Of a stretch of 8,445 bases of DNA, positions 1 to 6,146 are shown one piece after another (position 1 is the first letter of the stretch; every line of letters begins with the position of its first letter). A program made the position numbers and the translations under genes. The notes below the pieces were generated by a model, which ran no database searches, was not told the origin of the DNA, and saw only the letters and a program-made list of their open reading frames with translations. Location of the stretch: assembly GCA_001797745.1 (NCBI GenBank), contig MGQF01000018.1, forward strand, positions 35,349 through 43,793. Direction: 5' to 3'. Origin of the DNA: Deltaproteobacteria bacterium RBG_13_52_11. Its GTDB lineage: Bacteria > Desulfobacterota > B13-G15 > RBG-16-54-18.

Positions 1-13
1 GTCTCTGCAAGAG

Positions 14-742
14 ATGAACAGGAAGAGGCAGGCCCAAGACCTGGAGCGAAACCTGAAGGGGGCCGTTCACTTCCTCGCGGATAAGTACAATGACTTTCAG
101 CAGCAGTGCCGGGTCTTTAACCCGAAGCGCGGCTACTCTCCGACGACAGTCAAAGAAATCAAGGAGGCATACAAGACAATCACTGCAAAATTAGCCGAGG
201 CCAGGGCCCTGCAGCAGATGTTGCGCGGCAAGTACAAGGGATATGTGCAGGTCGATACTCAACTGCAGCGGGAAGTGGAAGAACTCTCCCTGATGTACCG
301 GAAGGACTACCGTTTCTTTGAGCTCAATCACAGCGCGTGGGAACGGGAACATCATGTAAGCAAGCAAAAGGCCCTGCCCCCCACCATCCTCTCCCACCTT
401 TATAACATCTACCGAGAATCACCCTCTCTCTCCTCTCTCATCCTCTGCTTTCGAGGTGACTTCGCATCCTTGCGCACATTAAAGGAGCGGGTTGCATTGG
501 GCGAGAGGGATACCTCTGCTATGGAGGGGGATGAAATCTGGTTTGTTTTAGCGGGGGTAAAATCCCCGGAGGATCCCATCCTCAGAAGCACCCTCATCGA
601 GACCCTCCTGCAGGGGCTCCACGGGAAGGTCAAAGGGGTGGTCGTGAAGCTTACCGAGGGGGATGAGGTGCGAGAGGAGGTCTTGAGGGGCATGCGCCGA
701 GGCCTCGCCGGGGTGAAAGAGGGGGATATCAAGATCCTCTGA
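14..742 (+). CDS. Unrecognised protein, probably 5'-partial
   Basis: I do not recognise this family. From the first ATG the product has 242 residues, but the frame stays open to the left edge (codons S-L-Q-E precede the Met) and the only purine-rich stretch (AAGAG) abuts the ATG with no spacer, so the real start may lie outside the window. Residues 1-120 are highly charged, rich in K/R/E/Q and probably helical, possibly coiled coil. The rest looks alpha/beta, with short hydrophobic strands around residues 140-146 (LSSLILCF), 173-179 (DEIWFVLAG) and 203-211 (KVKGVVVKL). There is no signal peptide or membrane segment and no cysteine metal site, so it is probably cytoplasmic. The gene converges on rlmN with a 14-bp tail overlap. 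Coding is supported by length, composition and lack of a better frame; function is open. Confidence 0.75.
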   Translation: MNRKRQAQDLERNLKGAVHFLADKYNDFQQQCRVFNPKRGYSPTTVKEIKEAYKTITAKLAEARALQQMLRGKYKGYVQVDTQLQREVEELSLMYRKDYRFFELNHSAWEREHHVSKQKALPPTILSHLYNIYRESPSLSSLILCFRGDFASLRTLKERVALGERDTSAMEGDEIWFVLAGVKSPEDPILRSTLIETLLQGLHGKVKGVVVKLTEGDEVREEVLRGMRRGLAGVKEGDIKIL

Positions 743-1763
743 TCCGCCCTTGCAGCTGGCCGCAGGCGGCTGAGATTGCACCTCCCCTGCTCTCCCTGAT
801 GATGGTCGTGTATCCCGCCTCCATCAAGACCTTTTGAAAACGAAGAACGGCCTTTTCCTGTGGCCTGCGGAAGGCAATGCCCGGGCACTCATTCAAGGGG
901 ATGAGGTTCATCTTGCAGCGTATCCCCCTGAGGATCTGGGTCAGCCCCCTGGCATCCCCCTCGGAATCGTTTACCCCTTGAATCAGGACGTACTCGAAGG
1001 TGATCCTCTCCCGGGGGGGGAGGGGGAGGGCACGACACGCCGCTAACAGGGCGCTCAGGGGATATCTGCTGCCGATGGGCATGAGATAGCTGCGGACCTT
1101 CTGGGTGGAGGCATTGAGGGAAATGGCGAGCCGGCAGGGGACCCGCTCGGCGACCAGCCTCTTCATCTGGGGGATAAGCCCCACGGTAGAGAGCGTGATC
1201 CTCCTGCGGGAGAGGCCGAATCCCAGATCGGAGGCCATAATCCCCAGGGCCTTTGTGACGGAATCGTAATTGGCCAGGGGCTCCCCCATCCCCATGAGGA
1301 CGCAATTGCTGATCCGCTCGTCTGGCCCGAGTCCCCTCGTGACCACCACGATCTGATCCAGGATCTCCCCGGAGGTGAGGTCCCTGGCAAAACCGCCTGC
1401 ACCGGTGAGGCAGAAGCGGCAGCCCATCGCACACCCCGCCTGCGTGGAGATGCAGAGGGTAAGGCGGCCTTCATCGGGGATGAGCACGGTCTCCACCTGA
1501 TTGCCGTCCTCAAGCCCGAAGAGGTACTTCCTCGTCCCGTCCCCGGAGCGCTCTATTGTCAGGGATTCCAGGGAGGAGATGCGGGCCGTGCGTACCAGCT
1601 CTGCGCGCAGCTCCTTGGCCAGGTCAGTCATCTCCTCAAAAGAAGAGGCCCCGCGGCCGTAGAGCCACTTCATGATCTGCCGGGCCCGGTACCGCTCCTT
1701 GCCGAGTCCGGCGATCAAGGCCTCCAGCTCCTCGAGGGAGAGGTCTTTGAGGTTTACCAGCAT
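729..1763 (-). CDS. rlmN: Dual-specificity 23S rRNA/tRNA adenine-C2 methyltransferase RlmN
   Basis: Radical-SAM enzyme that methylates C2 of A2503 in 23S rRNA and of A37 in certain tRNAs. The 344-residue product has the usual family length. The [4Fe-4S]/SAM motif is C111-A-M-G-C115-R-F-C118. C104 sits seven residues before it, as the conserved C118 does in E. coli RlmN, and the C-terminal cysteine that becomes methylated is C334 in SAACGQL. The SAM-binding MGMGEP is at 157-162. The usual R-G-D/x-D-I before AACGQL reads R-G-G-A-I here, so the acidic residue is lost, which is a mild oddity. A promoter and hairpin leader lie upstream. The start is weakly supported: the only AGGAG (1779-1783) lies 15 nt before the ATG. 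Function is established for the family and the motif match is complete. Confidence 0.96.
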   Translation of the reverse strand: MLVNLKDLSLEELEALIAGLGKERYRARQIMKWLYGRGASSFEEMTDLAKELRAELVRTARISSLESLTIERSGDGTRKYLFGLEDGNQVETVLIPDEGRLTLCISTQAGCAMGCRFCLTGAGGFARDLTSGEILDQIVVVTRGLGPDERISNCVLMGMGEPLANYDSVTKALGIMASDLGFGLSRRRITLSTVGLIPQMKRLVAERVPCRLAISLNASTQKVRSYLMPIGSRYPLSALLAACRALPLPPRERITFEYVLIQGVNDSEGDARGLTQILRGIRCKMNLIPLNECPGIAFRRPQEKAVLRFQKVLMEAGYTTIIRESRGGAISAACGQLQGRIRGS

Positions 1764-1793
1764 TACTGAGAAAATAAACTCCTAAGATATCCT

Positions 1794-1807
1794 TCCCCCG
1801 AAGGGGA
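1794..1807 (-). other. UUCG-capped hairpin in the rlmN leader
   Basis: Read on the minus strand, TCCCC-TTCG-GGGGA forms a 5-bp stem closed by the very stable C(UUCG)G tetraloop. It lies between the predicted rlmN transcription start (about 1830) and the distant AGGAG at 1779-1783. No U-tract follows, so it is not an intrinsic terminator. It may stabilise the leader RNA or shape ribosome access; that role is inference. Confidence 0.45.
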
Positions 1808-1836
1808 GAGGGAGAATCAGTATATTAATTTAGGGC

Positions 1837-1865
1837 ATTATAGGGCTATGAAAGGGGGTTGTAAA
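1837..1865 (-). promoter_or_regulatory. Sigma70-like promoter of rlmN
   Basis: On the minus strand, TTTACA (1865-1860; five of six consensus bases) is followed after exactly 17 bp by a perfect TATAAT (1842-1837). Transcription would begin near 1830 and give rlmN a leader of about 67 nt. This is the best promoter match in the window and points at rlmN. It is a consensus match only; no start site is measured. Confidence 0.68.
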
Positions 1866-1912
1866 GGCGGGAGAAGAGAGCACCGGGGGGAGTTCGCGCC
1901 CTCTGCCCTGCC

Positions 1913-1941
1913 TTGACATTAATCCTCCCCTCTGATATCTC
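1913..1941 (+). promoter_or_regulatory. Candidate promoter of the nitroreductase gene
   Basis: A perfect TTGACA (1913-1918) is followed after 17 bp by TATCTC (1936-1941), a weak -10 helped by an extended -10 TGa at 1933-1935. The start would fall near 1948, leaving a leader of about 67 nt before the ATG at 2015. The sequence between is AT-rich, unlike the flanking genes. The -10 matches only three consensus bases, so confidence is modest. Confidence 0.38.
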
Positions 1942-2014
1942 TTTTTTTGAGAATCTAATCAATAAACAAGTTGGGTAAAAGAAATACATTCGGTTTATAC
2001 ACAAGGGAGGAACT

Positions 2015-2677
2015 ATGGACGCTCTTGAGTGCATCAAGACAAGGATGAGCATACGCAAATTCAAACCCGATCCTGTTCCAAAAGACGTCCTCAGGGAAAT
2101 AATCACCATCGCGAAATGGAGCCCTTCATATAAAAACAGCCAGCCGTGGGAATCCCTAATCCTTTCGGGAGCAAAAAAAGAGGCGCTCACAAAGATGCTG
2201 CTTGAACTTCTGAAAAAGGATGCGAAGCCATCCCCCGATGTGCCGGCGCCCCAATCATGGCCAACGGCCGAGGCTGCCAGAATTGATCGTCTCCTCAAAA
2301 GGCGCGCTGAAGCAGTCGGCAGCGACTTGTATGACCTTGAAGCTTTGAAGGAAGCAAAGAAGGCAAACTTCGGTTTCTATGGCGCTCCCCATGCCATCTA
2401 TCTATTCCAGGATGCCACCCTCACCCCATGGTCCCTGTTTGACTTGGGACTGTTCGCCCAGACCATCATGCTGGCCGCCCATGCCAAAGGGCTCGGCACG
2501 GTGCCCCAGGCCTTTAACACTGATTATGCGCGGGAAGTAAAAAAGTTTCTCTCCATTCCTGAAACAAAGCGTCTCATTATCAGCATATCAATTGGCTATG
2601 CTGACATGGAATCCCCGGAAAACGCATTCAGATCCGAAAGGGCGGAGACAGACGACATTGTGAAATGGATTGAATAA
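2015..2677 (+). CDS. Nitroreductase-family FMN-dependent oxidoreductase
   Basis: A 220-residue member of the nitroreductase superfamily, cytoplasmic flavoenzymes that usually bind FMN as homodimers and use NAD(P)H to reduce nitro groups, quinones, enones or related substrates. The FMN-binding signature is clear: R10-M-S-I-R14-K-F at the N-terminus, then SPSYKNSQPW (36-45). The helix around 145-158 (GLFAQTIMLAAHAK) precedes GLGTVPQAFN (159-168), the typical mid-domain loop. IISISIGYAD (188-197) is the family's last strand; the usual G-Y-P there is G-Y-A. The insertion at 70-105 is charged and variable. The start is set by GGGAGG at 2005-2010, four bases before the ATG. It has its own candidate promoter and is separated by 118 bp from the next gene, so it looks monocistronic. 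The fold is certain; the physiological substrate cannot be read. Confidence 0.9.
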   Translation: MDALECIKTRMSIRKFKPDPVPKDVLREIITIAKWSPSYKNSQPWESLILSGAKKEALTKMLLELLKKDAKPSPDVPAPQSWPTAEAARIDRLLKRRAEAVGSDLYDLEALKEAKKANFGFYGAPHAIYLFQDATLTPWSLFDLGLFAQTIMLAAHAKGLGTVPQAFNTDYAREVKKFLSIPETKRLIISISIGYADMESPENAFRSERAETDDIVKWIE

Positions 2678-2700
2678 GGGGGGTCGATTCTCGTCCCCCT
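2677..2700 (+). other. GC-rich hairpin at the 3' end of the nitroreductase gene
   Basis: AGGGGG (2677-2682) pairs with CCCCCT (2695-2700) around a 12-nt loop, beginning on the last base of the stop codon. No T-run follows, so it is at most a weak or factor-assisted terminator, or a stabilising mRNA end. Confidence 0.35.
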
Positions 2701-2795
2701 CTGGCAGCCTTCGAAAGGAGCACGCGAGGCCGGGCAGGGGCTTGTGACCTCTGTGTGAGGCTTTATGGAGCCGGCGCGACTCGCCAGGTGGGCAT

Positions 2796-3179
2796 ATGCC
2801 GCAGAAGAAGACAGGATCGGACAAAGACAGGCTGAATCAGATCATTGCAGAGGCCCGGCGCAACCGGGAGCGCCTGGAGAATACCTATCGGGAGCGAGCG
2901 CTCAAGATGTTCCCGCACATCTGCGCGCGGTGCGGGCGCGAATTCGCCGGCAAGAAACTCCGGGAGCTCACCGTCCACCACAAGGATCAAAACCACGATA
3001 ACAACCCCCCTGACGGCAGCAACTGGGAGCTGCTGTGCATCTACTGCCACGACGAGGAGCACTCGCGGTATCTGAATGCGGAATGGTATGATGCTCCCCC
3101 CCCGGGGGGGGAGCAGGAGCCCCCTTCTACCTACAGGCCGTTCGCCGACCTCGATAACCTGCTGAAGGACAAAAAGTAG
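2796..3179 (+). CDS. yajD: YajD-like HNH nuclease-family protein
   Basis: A 127-residue protein of the YajD type, small HNH-fold proteins whose physiological role is not established. After a charged helical N-terminus comes YRERALKMFP (31-40), then zinc cysteines C43-x2-C46. LRELTVHHKD (55-64) carries the HNH histidines H61/H62, DGSNWELL (73-80) the central N76, and C81-x2-C84-H85-x3-H89 completes the second zinc pair and the last HNH histidine. The C-terminal YRPFADLDNLL resembles the ending of E. coli YajD. A Pro/Gly linker at 100-110 (APPPGGEQEPP) is encoded by a perfect C8/G8 palindrome. The ATG is preceded by AGGTGG at 2786-2791. All zinc ligands and catalytic histidines are present, so the protein looks intact. 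Neighbours give no clue to its target. Confidence 0.9.
   Translation: MPQKKTGSDKDRLNQIIAEARRNRERLENTYRERALKMFPHICARCGREFAGKKLRELTVHHKDQNHDNNPPDGSNWELLCIYCHDEEHSRYLNAEWYDAPPPGGEQEPPSTYRPFADLDNLLKDKK
3093..3114 (+). repeat. 22-bp perfect palindrome GCT-C8-G8-AGC
   Basis: Eight C (3096-3103) run straight into eight G (3104-3111), flanked by GCT and AGC, giving a perfect 22-bp palindrome inside the YajD-like gene. It encodes A-P-P-P-G-G-E in the variable linker, so slippage there would shift the frame before the conserved tail. Such a tract is also prone to sequencing or assembly error, but the frame stays intact here. Confidence 0.9.
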
Positions 3180-3221
3180 CTGATCGGTTTTAGGGGGGAT
3201 CAGCCATGGCGGAATTTTTTT
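3179..3221 (+). terminator. Imperfect terminator after the YajD-like gene
   Basis: GCTGATC (3179-3185) pairs with GATCAGC (3198-3204), a perfect 7-bp stem with a 12-nt loop that starts on the last base of the stop codon. A run of seven T follows at 3215-3221, but 10 nt after the stem instead of directly after it. It is plausible as a terminator separating this gene from the lipoprotein gene. Confidence 0.42.
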
Positions 3222-3223
3222 AC

Positions 3224-3251
3224 TTGATTTAAACCAAAAAAAGTGTATAAG
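3224..3251 (+). promoter_or_regulatory. Candidate promoter of the lipoprotein gene
   Basis: TTGATT (3224-3229) and TATAAG (3246-3251) are spaced by 16 bp in a locally AT-rich stretch. Transcription would start near 3258, only about two bases before the ATG at 3260, so this would imply an almost leaderless message. The AGGA at 3253-3256 would then lie upstream of the start site. Either the promoter or the Shine-Dalgarno reading is wrong. Confidence 0.3.
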
Positions 3252-3259
3252 TAGGACAT

Positions 3260-3697
3260 ATGGTGCCAGGAAAAAGGCCCATAGCAATCGTTCTCCTCGC
3301 CCTATGCATCCCTGTCTGTGCTCTCTGCTTCACCGGCTGTCAGATGGCCGCCCCCCTCGCCCTGACCAGCACGTCCATGGGTGTCGCCTACTACTACATG
3401 AATATGACTGAGAAGACCTGCGTCTATGACCTTGATACGATGAACAAGGCGAGCCTGTTGACGCTCAAAAGGATGGGGTTTACAATCGGCGACCAATCAA
3501 AGGACGCGGACGGGGATCGCAAGATCAAGGCGAAGACGGAAGAGCTGGCAATCACCATCAAGCTCAAGAAGATAACGCCAAAGTGCACCAAGATAAAGGT
3601 AACGGTCAGTAAAGACGTCTTCGTACGGGATAAAGCCACGTCCGCTGAGATCATCCTGCAAACCGAAAAAACAGCCGAGCTTATGAGGATGCGGTAG
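3260..3697 (+). CDS. Small DUF3568-like lipoprotein
   Basis: A 145-residue protein with a lipoprotein signal: basic n-region (GKR), a hydrophobic stretch at about 8-24 and a lipobox F-T-G-C27, after which the mature lipidated protein would begin. Phe at -3 is less usual than Leu but tolerated. The mature part is small: a membrane-near segment (APLALTSTSMGVAYYY), then YDLDTMNKASLLTLKRMGF at about 56-74 and alternating beta strands rich in Lys and Thr (IKAKTEELAITIKLKKI). This layout resembles the DUF3568 lipoproteins, whose role is unknown; that match is from memory. The start is ambiguous: ATG 3260 has AGGA only three bases away, while GTG 3263 would have six. The product should sit in the inner or outer membrane facing the periplasm. 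Confidence 0.8.
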   Translation: MVPGKRPIAIVLLALCIPVCALCFTGCQMAAPLALTSTSMGVAYYYMNMTEKTCVYDLDTMNKASLLTLKRMGFTIGDQSKDADGDRKIKAKTEELAITIKLKKITPKCTKIKVTVSKDVFVRDKATSAEIILQTEKTAELMRMR

Positions 3698-3860
3698 GCG
3701 CGCAGGCTTTTAAGCCGGGCTCGATGATGAGCTGTTGTCGGCGCCGGGAAAAGTCCGGCATGATATTTCCATCCTTAACCCCGACCTGTCCGATGTCAAC
3801 AAAATAGACCCGACCCTCCTCGACCTGTTCCTCTGTTTCAACCTGACACCTCAGGTAACC
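3681..3860 (-). pseudogene. Protein-like open stretch without a start codon (possible gene remnant)
   Basis: Directly after the TAA of the exported-protein gene, in the same frame, 59 codons stay open to a TAA at 3681-3683. The translation looks like real protein, for example VETEEQVEEGRVYFVDIG and GNIMPDFSRRRQQLIIEPG, and its codons are strongly G-first (GTT GAA, GAG GAA, GTC GAG GAG GGT). There is no ATG, GTG or TTG before an internal Met about 35 codons in; CTG at 3854-3852 with AAGG just upstream is the only early option. The last six codons overlap the lipoprotein gene on the other strand. I do not recognise the family. It could be the tail of a decayed gene, a short gene with a rare CTG start, or chance. 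Confidence 0.35.
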
Positions 3861-4331
3861 TTACTCTGTTATGCCTCCGCCTTCTATGCGTGTCGCTGTC
3901 CATTTCCCTGACAAATCTTGCGGCCAGCCCGTCATGGTGAAGCTAATGGCATATGACCCGCTCCCCTTACCACCCCCAGTTTCACCCTTGACCTCCAGGG
4001 TAAACGGAGAATCCTGGTATCCCTGCGGGGCGGAAAGATTCGTCGCAGTACCCGTAGCAATGAACGAAAAAACAGGGCCTGAGATTGTCACGCTTCCTCC
4101 GGTGAAGGGACAATTAACAATGCCGAGATACGTCCAAACTCCGCTAACAACCACCTGCCCCTCCGACTTCTTAGAGACCGTCCACACCCCCTTGTCGTTA
4201 CCGTCATCAACAGTCGATTGCCAACGCTCTGTTGCTACGGCCGGGCTGTCAGCGGCGGTGTAACCTATACCGGACAGACTGAAGATGAGCGCTACCGCAA
4301 TTACGGTGCATACCCATGGATGCTGTCTCAT
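3861..4331 (-). CDS. Small exported protein of unknown function
   Basis: A 156-residue protein with a Sec signal peptide: MRQHPW n-region, hydrophobic core about 8-24 (VCTVIAVALIFSLSGIGY), and an alanine-type cleavage site near TA-ADSPA (25-30). The mature part is rich in Gly, Ser, Thr and Val and alternates like beta strands (GQVVVSGVWTYLGIVN, GSVTISGPVFSFIATG). It ends GKWTATRIEGGGITE, a pattern I associate with beta-barrel or sandwich secreted proteins, without naming a family. One cysteine (in VNCPF) remains after cleavage. The start is ATG 4331, because GGAGGAGAG (4343-4335) sits just before it; an in-frame TTG at 4349 lies upstream of that ribosome site. The stop of a tiny upstream reading frame overlaps this ATG (ATGA). 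No terminator is seen downstream. Confidence 0.75.
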   Translation of the reverse strand: MRQHPWVCTVIAVALIFSLSGIGYTAADSPAVATERWQSTVDDGNDKGVWTVSKKSEGQVVVSGVWTYLGIVNCPFTGGSVTISGPVFSFIATGTATNLSAPQGYQDSPFTLEVKGETGGGKGSGSYAISFTMTGWPQDLSGKWTATRIEGGGITE

Positions 4332-4387
4332 GATCTCTCCTCCGTGCAATAATTATTTCGGGGACACCATACCCTAAGACGCGCCAT
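4328..4387 (-). CDS. 19-codon upstream reading frame coupled to the exported-protein gene
   Basis: An ATG at 4387-4385, with GGA five bases upstream, opens a 19-codon frame beginning MARLRV. Its TGA overlaps the ATG of the exported protein as ATGA, the arrangement used for translational coupling. The first codons also resemble the start of REP-associated transposases (MAR-x-RV), so it may instead be the stump of a deleted transposase gene that happens to couple to the next gene. Confidence 0.2.
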   Translation of the reverse strand: MARLRVWCPRNNYCTEERS

Positions 4388-4431
4388 CAGTTCCAGGAAA
4401 ATTCAAGAATAAAAATTTGACCCCATTTTTT
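4355..4431 (-). mobile_element. Possible remnant of a REP-associated (Y1) transposase element
   Basis: This 77-bp AT-rich block, between GC-richer genes, has TGGGGTCAAATTTTTATTC at its right side (minus strand) and TATGGTGTCCCCGAAAT at its left, with ATGGCGCGTCTTAGGGTA between. From memory, GGGGTCAAAT and GGTGTCCCCGAAT blocks flank small Y1/IS200-like transposase genes starting MAR-x-RV in deltaproteobacterial genomes. If so, this copy has lost nearly the whole transposase and keeps only the two borders and six codons. GGGG-x-CA also recurs in inverted orientation at the two ends. No target duplication is evident. Confidence 0.33.
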
Positions 4432-4442
4432 CCTCTATCCTT

Positions 4443-6146
4443 TTACATGGGCCACAATCGATGTTTAATAATTGCCCCTTCATCTGCCGATGACGCCAAT
4501 CTGGAGTAGAGGCTCAAATATCCCTTCTTAACCTTAGGTTCAGGTTTTTGCCAGTGCTGTAGGCGTCTTTCTATTTCAGTATCTGAAAGATGCAGGTGAA
4601 TGGTGCCATTGATTACGTCGATGCTGATCTTGTCTCCATTTTCAACGATCGCCAGTGGGCCCCCTTCCGCAGCTTCCGGAGAAATATGCCCGACAAAGCA
4701 GCCATTATTCGTACCTGAGAAGCGCCCATCTGTCACGACGGCGGTTGACGTATTCAAACCCATACCATAGAGATATTTCAACGCCCTGTACATCTCGACC
4801 ATCCCCGGCCCACCCTTAGGGCCCTCATACCTGATGACAACAACATTCCCCGCCTTGATTTTCCCATCCAAAATTGCCTGGTTGGCTTCTTCTTCGGAAT
4901 CAAATACCACTGCAGTCCCTGTAAACTGTCTTACACTCGGATCTATGGCAATTGGCTTGCTGATGCCTGTCTGAGGTGCAAGATTCCCTCTGAGGACAAC
5001 CAGACCGCCGGAAGGGGCGAAAGGTGCATCCATGGTCTTGATGACCTCATTATTTTCAGGAAATCTATACTGATAAGCATCTATGTTTTCCTCCATGGTT
5101 TTCCCCGTGCATGTCATAACATCCATGTGCAGTATGGGTCGAAGCCTGTCAATGATACGAGGGATGCCGCCGGCCTTCCAAAGATCCTCCATGTCCCAAT
5201 GAGCCGCTGGATAGACCTTCGCAATCGTCGGGGTTTTTTTACTCAATGCATCAAACATATTCATGATGTTGATATCTGTTTCTGCTTCATAGGCCAATGC
5301 GCATAAATGAAGAACGGCATTGGTCGACCCCCCGATTGCCAGGCAGACTTTAACTGCATTTTCCAGGGATTTCTTGTTGATGATATCCCTCGCCGTGATC
5401 CCTTGTTTGACCAGGTGACATATAGCTTCCCCTGATTGTTCAGCCAATCTCAATCGGTCCGCATATACAGCGGGTATGGCCGCACCATCGGTAAGACTCA
5501 TGCCCATGGCTTCCGTCAGACAGCACATCGTGTTGGCTGTGCCCATAAAAGAACAAGAGCCGCATGTAGGACACGATAGATCTTCAACAATCTTATATGC
5601 TTCCAATGAAATCTTGCCGGTTTTATACATGCCCAATGCTTCCGAAGCAGATGTCGCATCGGATTTGCGGTCGCCAAATGCGACCCCCCCCAGCATCGGA
5701 CCGCTGTTTACCAGGATGGCCGGTATATCGAGCCTTGCGGCAGCCATCAACATCCCCGGCACGATTTTGTCACAGGAGGCCAATAAAATAATGCCGTCCA
5801 GCGGGTTGGCCCCCGCCATTATCTCGACAGAATCACATATGACCTCTCGTGAAGGTAATACGTAATTAAAATTCTCTTTCGCAACGGCATCGCATAATCC
5901 AATGACGCCAAATTCGTACACAGTGCCTCCGGCACGGTGAATTCCTTTTTTGACCTGTTCACTGATTTGATTGAAGTTAAAATGTCCCGGTATAAACGTA
6001 TTCCATGAGTTTGCAATGCCTATGGCAGGTCTTTTTGTTGTTAAATCATCATCAGAGTACCCCATGGCCTTAAGAACGTTTCGTATATCGGCATTTTCCA
6101 GACCACACAAGGATTCAGTACTCTTCATTTCAATATCTTTTTTCAT
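4443..6146 (-). CDS. IlvD/Edd-family Fe-S dehydratase (dihydroxy-acid dehydratase-like)
   Basis: A 567-residue, family-length enzyme that removes water from a 2,3-dihydroxy or sugar acid to give a 2-keto acid. Cluster cysteines are C125 in ASCDK (123-127), where K127 is the expected carbamylated Mg-binding lysine, and the SCPTCGSCS segment (191-199), close to E. coli IlvD CPTCGSCS. As in E. coli IlvD, the first region reads F-I-P-G-H without cysteine (51-55), which fits a [4Fe-4S] cluster. The catalytic serine is S477 in TDGRFSG. The usual D-G-I-x-M-G-H-x-G-M loop is replaced by CDAVAKENFNYVLPSRE (85-101), so the substrate may differ from that of valine/isoleucine synthesis. ATG 6146 is chosen because GGGGAGGG (6160-6153) lies six bases before it; an in-frame GTG at 6218 has none. 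It follows the dehydrogenase gene after 216 bp. True IlvD remains possible. Confidence 0.9.
   Translation of the reverse strand: MKKDIEMKSTESLCGLENADIRNVLKAMGYSDDDLTTKRPAIGIANSWNTFIPGHFNFNQISEQVKKGIHRAGGTVYEFGVIGLCDAVAKENFNYVLPSREVICDSVEIMAGANPLDGIILLASCDKIVPGMLMAAARLDIPAILVNSGPMLGGVAFGDRKSDATSASEALGMYKTGKISLEAYKIVEDLSCPTCGSCSFMGTANTMCCLTEAMGMSLTDGAAIPAVYADRLRLAEQSGEAICHLVKQGITARDIINKKSLENAVKVCLAIGGSTNAVLHLCALAYEAETDINIMNMFDALSKKTPTIAKVYPAAHWDMEDLWKAGGIPRIIDRLRPILHMDVMTCTGKTMEENIDAYQYRFPENNEVIKTMDAPFAPSGGLVVLRGNLAPQTGISKPIAIDPSVRQFTGTAVVFDSEEEANQAILDGKIKAGNVVVIRYEGPKGGPGMVEMYRALKYLYGMGLNTSTAVVTDGRFSGTNNGCFVGHISPEAAEGGPLAIVENGDKISIDVINGTIHLHLSDTEIERRLQHWQKPEPKVKKGYLSLYSRLASSADEGAIIKHRLWPM

Noticed and set aside
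889..1513. Long open frames on the minus strand overlapping rlmN in other registers
   Set aside because: Compositional shadows of a GC-rich gene: Pro/Arg/Gly-rich translations with no domain, while the rlmN frame has all catalytic motifs.
1971..1999. TTGGGT-17-TTTATA as the nitroreductase promoter
   Set aside because: Would start transcription on top of the ribosome site (about 2006); the -10 match is poor and TTGACA at 1913 fits better.
1846..2298. Minus-strand 150-codon frame overlapping the nitroreductase gene
   Set aside because: Runs antisense to a clear nitroreductase and across its promoter region, with no ribosome site or recognisable domain.
3743..3759. GCCGG/CCGGC hairpin as a terminator of the lipoprotein gene
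   Set aside because: Five-base stem with no T-run on either strand, and it lies inside the possible minus-strand coding remnant.
3714..3914. Plus-strand open frame reading LNPDLSDVNKIDPTLLDLF
   Set aside because: It looks protein-like but is the antisense of the minus-strand stretch at 3681-3860, has no start codon and runs into the exported-protein gene; the minus frame has better codon bias.
4403..4420. TCAA...TTGA inverted repeat as a terminator of the IlvD-family gene
   Set aside because: Four-base AT-rich stem is too weak; no other terminator is seen between this gene and the exported-protein gene.
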